Source of the DNA: Promethearchaeota archaeon | GTDB lineage: Archaea > Asgardarchaeota > Lokiarchaeia > Sigynarchaeales > SOKP01 | Length of the DNA: 30,286 nucleotides | NCBI GenBank assembly: GCA_019057775.1 | Contig: JAHLWT010000186.1 | Span: 1-30,286 of the forward strand | Direction: 5' to 3' | In this document: piece by piece, positions 27,201 to 30,286 of the stretch | Layout of the letters: the number at the start of each line of letters is the position of its first letter | Numbering within the stretch: position 1 is the first letter of the stretch | Notes under the pieces: model-generated | Told to the model about the DNA's origin: nothing | The model's database searches: none | The model's input: only the letters and a program-made list of their open reading frames with translations | Made by a program: the position numbers and the translations under genes

Positions 27201-27497
27201 GATGGGAACTTGGATTTAGGTGCTATATGGTATACATTGGATGATTCTCCATTCAATCTTCCTTGTGATGCATCAGGACAAATTAGTCAACAATTATGGA
27301 ATGCGTTACCGTCTGGTTCTTATGTTTTAACGTTTTATGCTAGCGATGTGTTTGGACATGAAGGATTTTCTCAAGTTACTATTATTAAGAGAGGAGGAGG
27401 ACAAGCAATTTATGGATACGACAACCTACTTTTATCTCTAATATTAATCATGGGTATAGTGAGTATTGGTTGGCAAATTAGGAAAAAAATAAAATAA
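21243..27497 (+). CDS. Surface protein with six ~290-residue LamG/Ig-like units, three Ig-like repeats and a C-terminal membrane anchor
   Basis: 2,084 residues from a TTG at 21243; GGTGA at 21231-21235 supports it, and the start gives a proper signal peptide (KKFKKKLIVLNVLLIFCLS). Six tandem units begin at about residues 53, 341, 625, 913, 1209 and 1492. Each opens with a T/SPE.KTY…GYYPATYGFE segment, continues with a LamG/ConA-like jelly roll (EFW…, WYHIRIDF…, FDAIGYSWDPNYNIGDN), and closes with an Ig-like part (EGLLLSFENST, GYSLD.QP.KTI.GNTTIP, HTIQVFGNDS.GT). The units are similar in protein but diverged in DNA, so the duplications are old. Three 93-residue Ig-like repeats (from about 1773, 1868, 1959) are of the same family as in the TIR receptor at 3946-5055. 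Residues about 2058-2079 are a membrane helix followed by RKKIK. The protein is surface-exposed, probably binding sugars or other cells; no enzyme motif is visible. Confidence 0.92.
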   Translation: MKKFKKKLIVLNVLLIFCLSNFIQFVDINTPNSLIEKRTLDKPSPKLNNQNINITTPENKTYTTSMGGYYPATYGFEWDENNDFPKGWYENSGSNGYAKVIDGIGGHNKVLECYSSSSGDSRVDSIIFFDPQEHGLIEFWWYKSSSYSSAAIVDFWGETPGACVSIRVDHNNDKVEYQPGGGYLDTGYSYYTDNKWMHFRIDFDCSSDTYSLWIDQVLYLDNIDFIDSKDETGVNQMRFDSYNEANAVLYYVDAVSFSWDPNYDIWDNLNEGLLLSFTNSTMLDWIGYSLDSQSNKTIFGNTTIPMPEEGIHSIQVFGEILGTTYQSDKRYFTLDYPIKIISPEAKTYKKAMDGYYPATYGFETIKNGSIPEGWTFISTDPAGESFVIDEVDEHKNVLKLKHGGTISTYTRLRAPLFDPIVAGSVEWWMYYEDNALNHGAAVSINKLFPWESLTAVGLKGDGSIMYYDGGIQSFYGTYSLDTWHHFKLDFDCSTDKFNLTFNGNLILSDIDFTDDLDNVDELHFQSDQLSNPNVYYDAIGYSWESGYNIGDNLDEGLLLSFENSTALDWVGYSLDNAPVKTILGNATIPLPNDGEHIIKVVGNDSFGVPHRSPFRRFSVYHINIITPEDKTYDEPMGGYYPATYGFESDDNNDIPEEWSSWVSMGNAQAKVISTKDGHNKVVELNDITAVGQTSLRQTLNENRTFGTIEFWFYITDITQKTRLVLGEYQDTSFELFIESSKWQYLVGVTPNDVPNVTAPQNDQWTHIRIDYEYGTGGYQGLSEDEWYIIIDGVNSSALPATYAKDKMNWIDFISSVSASGFFFYIDAIGYSWNPYYNIGDNLDQGLLLSYENSTALNVTGYSLNYQPIKTIRGNTTLRIPDGDHTIQIFGNDTSGTNYKSDIRQFSVYHINITTPENKTYYEPMNGYYPATYGFENDDSGSVADNWLHEAVASTHAYINDSAAGRNKVYELYDNQGSGNIDVLNQFSNQSYGTVDFWLYVTSDGEWTTMDIRDDTTETAVMQVVLTPGQYLLGRNSTGDHNFTEFGIMNGNEWYHFRVDFRRAGEPAYMGLADDTYIVTLNENQANQALGFMNTGLPINQFSIGTAWSGFDPNYYCYLDAVGYSWDPYYNIGDNLNEGLLLSFENSTALDWTGYSLNSQSTKTIMGNVSIPMPEIGLHTIQVFGNDSTGTMYNSDLRYFRIDSPLKIITPENKTYNEPTSGYYPATYGFENDVSNEIPTGWENYTYGYPKNFIEVRPEFNGHKNVLMGQQLGAGAWNLLNYFNEAEATIEFWVACTNDTSGVEIYLANNSYLDFFHLFFDSGDIVLSTNQGFNRFDTYILNTWYHIRIDFRSDTGNPYQGLNQNEYEIYINGNSKGNFSYNKPGTPDHIQLIGGNGYFDAFGYSWDPNYNIGDNLNEGLLLSFENYTNLEWQGYSLDGQPTKTILGNTTIPIPGKMRHTIQVYGNDSMGTNYQSEVRHFSVDINITYDLSIFTPENKTYSDPMSGYYPATFGFEDDKGRTDTSISFVDGIESGSNVVNVSEELDGHKDYLDYQDDNYFYNNFSSQTMGYIDFWIRTETLDSINGDQLWISVRDSTQDALTLQFFNGEITSLEDGTPSPGWYFYSVDTWYHIKILFNCSSEKYSVWINDILVRSEKDFAYSSTYNYSAGVEELRFDSYYSPVRRYFDAIGYSWDSSYNVGDNLNEGLLLSYGNYTNLEWQGYSLDGQPIKRIPGNTTIPMPGDGKHSIQVFANDPLGYNYLSDIRYFTVSTIIDITNPIIVINSPSFNALFGSSAPFFNLTITEPNLQSMWHTLDGGLTNTTITGQIGIIDQTVWNNAPNGTTIIRFYANDEAGNTGFAEVDVRKDILSPIITIDAPSENGVFPETAPDFDLSISDGNLDSIWYSLDGGLTNTLSSLPTGTIDQTVWGNYLNGTVTIRFFANDTIGNIGFEEITIGKDILEPEVIILNPSEGDKFGGTAPFFNLSIIDGNLDLGAIWYTLDDSPFNLPCDASGQISQQLWNALPSGSYVLTFYASDVFGHEGFSQVTIIKRGGGQAIYGYDNLLLSLILIMGIVSIGWQIRKKIK
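21400..26560 (+). repeat. Six tandem protein-level repeats of about 855-885 bp
   Basis: The GYYPATYGF (or GYYPATFGF) landmark recurs at about 21444, 22302, 23154, 24018, 24903 and 25758, giving units of 285-295 codons. A seventh example starts the truncated gene at 29644, and the YSWDPNYNIGDN part recurs three times in the giant minus-strand protein. Confidence 0.9.
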
Positions 27498-27527
27498 TAT
27501 TTTTTATTTTCTAGTTATCATCTTTTT
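27498..27527 (+). terminator. Possible U-rich terminator
   Basis: Directly after the stop at 27497 the sequence is TATTTTTTATTTTCTAG, followed by another T5 run. Archaeal termination uses such U-tracts, but the surrounding region is AT-rich, so the call is weak. Confidence 0.3.
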
Positions 27528-27730
27528 AGATTTAATAATTATATTGGAGATCTGATTAGAAATAGTTTTGAAATATGAGAGTAATATAAATATTAAGTAT
27601 TCATATTGTTAATATAAATAGTATATCCAAAACATAGCTCATAAGGTCATAAACAGATTGTAAAAAAACGTTAAGAAAACTTATAAAACTCATTAATTAA
27701 ATCAAAAATATTATATAAAGGTTGATGTGT

Positions 27731-29494
27731 ATGAGAACAATTAAATTGCAGAAATCTAATTTAATAAAATTAATTTATGTTATCTTATTCTTGATTACTC
27801 TTCTCTCAATAACTTTTCCATATTATTCTAAAACTTATGTATTTCCTCCCCCACCTTCAGATCCTGTATATACAACTACAATATACTATTGGGGGCATAT
27901 CGAATTGATTTATGGAGGATGGGTAGGACTAATACTTATTATTGTATCTGTTTTTTTATTAAGTCTTGAGAGGAAAAAGAGAGCGTTTATGGTGGGAAGT
28001 TTAGGGTGTGCGTTACTCGGATTTAATTTAGTAATTAAAACTTTCTTTCAAACAATTACAATCCAGCCAGGTCTTTATATTGCCTTTATAGTTTGGATTG
28101 CCTTATGTGTTGTAAATGGATATTCGTTTATCGGAGTAGAAGGGGAAGTATCGTTAAAGCGAGTTAAACAATGGAAGATTAAATCAAAAGATAAAATAAA
28201 GCCAGTTGAAATAAAGAAAGAAGTAGATTTAAAAGCATATTGGGGAAATAGAGAGAAGATAATAGCCCAAACTATCACTTTTATCAAGGAAAAGCAATTA
28301 AAACAAAAGGAATTACCATTTTTCAAGATTACTTCAAAAATAGGAATAAGAAAAAAAGACCTAGGATTGGTTATTAGCGACATGATCTCTAATAATGAAA
28401 TTCATGCAAAAGTAAGAGATTTTGTAATTATTTTCAAGAAAGTTTCAGAAGAAAAAGAAGAAGAGCTGCCAGAAATTAAGGAAGCACTTGAAGAGAAAAT
28501 AGCTGAAATTGAAAATATAATCAAAGAAAATAGAATTGACCAAGCTATTATAGATTTAATGGAAGTAATAGAAATAGCAGATAAATATAAATTTGAAGAT
28601 CTTGTAAAAGCCGCAAAGGAAAAATTGAAACAAAGTAAAGAACTTGAAATAGAAAAGAAAAAAGAGAAAGAACTACAGAGAATTGAAGAGGAACTTCGAA
28701 CAAATCTGTCTAAGATTGATGGATATATTGAAAAAAACAAAGTTCGAGAAGCTTTAGAGTATTTAGTAAAACTCAAAAAAATTGCTAAAGAAAGAGATTT
28801 TGGCGAGATAATAGAAGCCATTGAAGAAAAAATTAAATATTGTAAAGATTTTCAACTTAATATTATCAATAAAATTCGAAAAACTATTTTAAATTATTCA
28901 ACCAAATTAACACGATTGGAACTAGTTGATATAATTGAAAAGACTGATATTCAAGATGAAAATCTAATTGAGAAAACTATTCATAAAATGATTAAAAATC
29001 GGGAGATTAACGCGGAATATTTTTCAAGTTCAAAATCAATTGCATTTTTTCAACAGGATAAAGAAGCAGTACCTGTATCAAAGAAGAAGAAGGTAAAAAA
29101 ATTAAGAGTTTTTCTTAGCTATTCTACTCTCGATGCTGAACATTTTAAAATAATTGATATTGTTAAAAGTCTAGAAGATTATCCTGAAATAAAAAAAGCC
29201 TCGTATTGGCAAGCAGATAGTAAACAAAATATAGTAGAATTCATGGAGGATACACTTAAAAATACTGAGGTCTTTGTACTCTTCTGTTCTAAAAATTCAG
29301 TTAAATCCAATGCCGTTAAAGACGAATGGCAAGCAGCATTTCAGTTAAGAAAAGAAGGTTTAATGAAGATAGTCCCAGTTTATGAAAAAAAAAGCCATCT
29401 TCCATATCTATTGAAACCAATGTTAAATGTCAAGTTTGATGAGGATGATTTTGATGGATTTATCGAAAAGCTTCATGAAGAGATTTTGAGATAA
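27731..29494 (+). CDS. Four-helix membrane protein with winged-helix-like and helical-hairpin segments and a C-terminal TIR domain
   Basis: Start chosen at the ATG at 27731, nine bases after AAAGG; ATG 27725 and TTG 27722 are in frame but lie too close to it. 587 residues. Numbering from 27722: membrane helices at about 14-36, 66-84, 88-109 and 117-138, with a proline-rich loop (FPPPPSDP) between the first two; then a basic segment, so the rest is cytoplasmic. Residues about 170-240 look like a winged helix (ITSKIGIRKKDLGLVISDM, then a beta wing), 250-315 and 320-378 are two helical hairpins, and 380-445 a second winged-helix-like part. Residues 460-588 are a TIR domain: LRVFLSYSTLD, PEIKKASYWQAD, NIVEFMEDTLKNTEVFVLFCS, NSVKSNAVKDEWQAA, with Glu535 at the catalytic position of TIR NADases. 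The TIR matches that at 6168-6554 over its full length. Unlike that receptor it has almost no outside part and would need a partner to sense anything. It lies 233 bases downstream of the six-unit surface gene, same strand. Confidence 0.9.
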   Translation: MRTIKLQKSNLIKLIYVILFLITLLSITFPYYSKTYVFPPPPSDPVYTTTIYYWGHIELIYGGWVGLILIIVSVFLLSLERKKRAFMVGSLGCALLGFNLVIKTFFQTITIQPGLYIAFIVWIALCVVNGYSFIGVEGEVSLKRVKQWKIKSKDKIKPVEIKKEVDLKAYWGNREKIIAQTITFIKEKQLKQKELPFFKITSKIGIRKKDLGLVISDMISNNEIHAKVRDFVIIFKKVSEEKEEELPEIKEALEEKIAEIENIIKENRIDQAIIDLMEVIEIADKYKFEDLVKAAKEKLKQSKELEIEKKKEKELQRIEEELRTNLSKIDGYIEKNKVREALEYLVKLKKIAKERDFGEIIEAIEEKIKYCKDFQLNIINKIRKTILNYSTKLTRLELVDIIEKTDIQDENLIEKTIHKMIKNREINAEYFSSSKSIAFFQQDKEAVPVSKKKKVKKLRVFLSYSTLDAEHFKIIDIVKSLEDYPEIKKASYWQADSKQNIVEFMEDTLKNTEVFVLFCSKNSVKSNAVKDEWQAAFQLRKEGLMKIVPVYEKKSHLPYLLKPMLNVKFDEDDFDGFIEKLHEEILR

Positions 29495-29566
29495 TAAGCT
29501 TTAAACACGATATTCTTTAGTAGAGAATTAATTATAGTTCTGCGATTAAATATTTCTTGAAAAGCT

Positions 29567-29580
29567 AAATTCTTAAATAG
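29567..29580 (+). promoter_or_regulatory. TATA-type promoter, second copy of the shared 13-base motif
   Basis: AAATTCTTAAATA is repeated here exactly, 77 bases before the ATG at 29644, as upstream of the paralogous gene at 21243. It suggests the two surface genes share a promoter type or came from one duplication including the leader. Confidence 0.5.
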
Positions 29581-29643
29581 TTGAATAACATTAGTGTAAA
29601 TTAGATTAAATGTAATTAATTTACAATATCTGGTGAAATCATA

Positions 29644-30286
29644 ATGATTAAATTAAAAAAAAAAAATATGGCATTTCTATTAATTATAATTTTTTGTCTA
29701 AATTGCGTTATATTCTTTAATCACATAGAGATCAATAAATTAAATTCTGATACCAAGAATGTTACAAAACCAAAGTTTAGTGCTCAAAATATAAACATTA
29801 CGACACCAGAAAATAAGACCTATATAGAACCGATGAGTGGATATTATCCCGCAACATTTGGATTTGAAGATGTTCTTGATGATACAACACCCACTTATGT
29901 TGAATATAACACGTTCGGCACATCTCCGGATTGGGTTAATTCCTATACAAGAGTTATTAATAACAAAATAGATGGTGCCGGAAACAAACACAATAAAGTG
30001 TTACTTTTAAAAGATGCGACAAGTTCAGCCCTGGCTCTTTCTTATTTAAATTTTACTGACTATGGTTCTGAAATTGCAAGAAATAGCACATTTGAATTTT
30101 ATCACTTACTTAATATCCCTGGTACACATTATATAAGTCGAATAGTATTTTCTGGTAATTATGGTGAATTATTTCAAGTTTTATTTGAAACAAATACCCT
30201 AGTGATTAAATATATAAATAACAGTGGAACATATTCTACAGGACTTAATCTAGTGAGAGATAGATGGTATAGATATTCTATAGATA
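29644..30286 (+). CDS. Paralogue of the six-unit surface protein, N-terminal part (cut by window edge)
   Basis: Open from the ATG at 29644 to the window end, 214 codons without a stop; GGTGA at 29632-29636 supports the start. The N-terminus is basic with a run of lysines from an A-tract of about twelve bases, then a hydrophobic signal (MAFLLIIIFCLNCVIFF). Residues about 47-61 read AQNINITTPENKTY, matching the protein at 21243 (NQNINITTPENKTY) almost exactly, followed by EPMSGYYPATFGFED, the unit landmark. The LamG-like part begins near residue 145 (STFEFYHLLNIPG) and continues to DRWYRYSID at the edge, the position of the WYHIRIDF motif. It is therefore the start of a further secreted protein with the same repeat unit. 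How many units it has, and whether it ends in a membrane anchor, lies outside the window. Confidence 0.88.
   Translation, partial: MIKLKKKNMAFLLIIIFCLNCVIFFNHIEINKLNSDTKNVTKPKFSAQNINITTPENKTYIEPMSGYYPATFGFEDVLDDTTPTYVEYNTFGTSPDWVNSYTRVINNKIDGAGNKHNKVLLLKDATSSALALSYLNFTDYGSEIARNSTFEFYHLLNIPGTHYISRIVFSGNYGELFQVLFETNTLVIKYINNSGTYSTGLNLVRDRWYRYSID

Noticed and set aside
28402..28821. Minus-strand open frame of 139 codons, rich in Ser and Phe
   Set aside because: It is the mirror of the Lys/Glu-rich helical segment of the TIR protein on the plus strand and has no ribosome site or domain.
1..30286. tRNA, rRNA, replication origin or integration site
   Set aside because: I looked for conserved tRNA arms, GC-rich RNA genes and direct repeats at element ends and saw none in this uniformly AT-rich sequence.

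Overview
The window looks like an AT-rich chromosomal segment of an archaeon, most probably an Asgard (Loki-type) archaeon. The grounds are TATA-like boxes about 65-95 bases upstream of several starts, GGTGA-type ribosome binding sites, frequent TTG starts, and very large Asn/Ser-rich secreted proteins built from NosD-type beta-helices, PKD, LamG-like, Ig-like and type-3 thrombospondin-like calcium repeats. No rRNA, tRNA, transposase, integrase or CRISPR array was seen. The lineage is an inference from style; no marker gene is present.

Layout. (1) Bases 1-1336, minus strand: the N-terminal part of one short-chain dehydrogenase/reductase (SDR) and a complete second SDR, both ordinary metabolic enzymes. 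(2) Bases 1631-6572, plus strand: three consecutive open frames that read as one gene of about 1,647 codons interrupted by two single-base frameshifts. The reconstructed protein is secreted beta-helix - beta-helix - four Ig-like repeats - beta-helix - one membrane helix - helical hairpin - cytoplasmic TIR domain, an overall plan like a Toll receptor. (3) Bases 6675-8255, plus: an unrecognised cytoplasmic coiled-coil protein. (4) Bases 8624-20939, minus: a two-gene overlapping unit, first a seven-bladed beta-propeller/fibronectin-III-like membrane protein, then a 3,359-residue surface protein with PKD, LamG-like, DUF2341 and calcium repeats and a multi-spanning C-terminus. (5) Bases 21243-27497, plus: a 2,084-residue surface protein with six copies of a ~290-residue unit, three Ig-like repeats of the same family as those in the TIR receptor, and a C-terminal anchor. 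(6) Bases 27731-29494, plus: a second TIR protein with four membrane helices and a long cytoplasmic helical/winged-helix section. (7) Bases 29644 to the end: the start of a paralogue of the 2,084-residue protein, cut by the window edge.

How the parts relate. The two TIR domains are close paralogues, each C-terminal in a membrane protein, and each sits in a locus of exported adhesin-like proteins. The same Ig-like repeat occurs in the TIR receptor and the six-unit protein, and the six-unit module recurs in the giant protein and in the truncated last gene. I read the region as a cell-surface recognition and signalling island: extracellular recognition modules outside, TIR signalling or NAD-cleaving domains inside. 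That functional reading is inference; the domain order is visible in the sequence.
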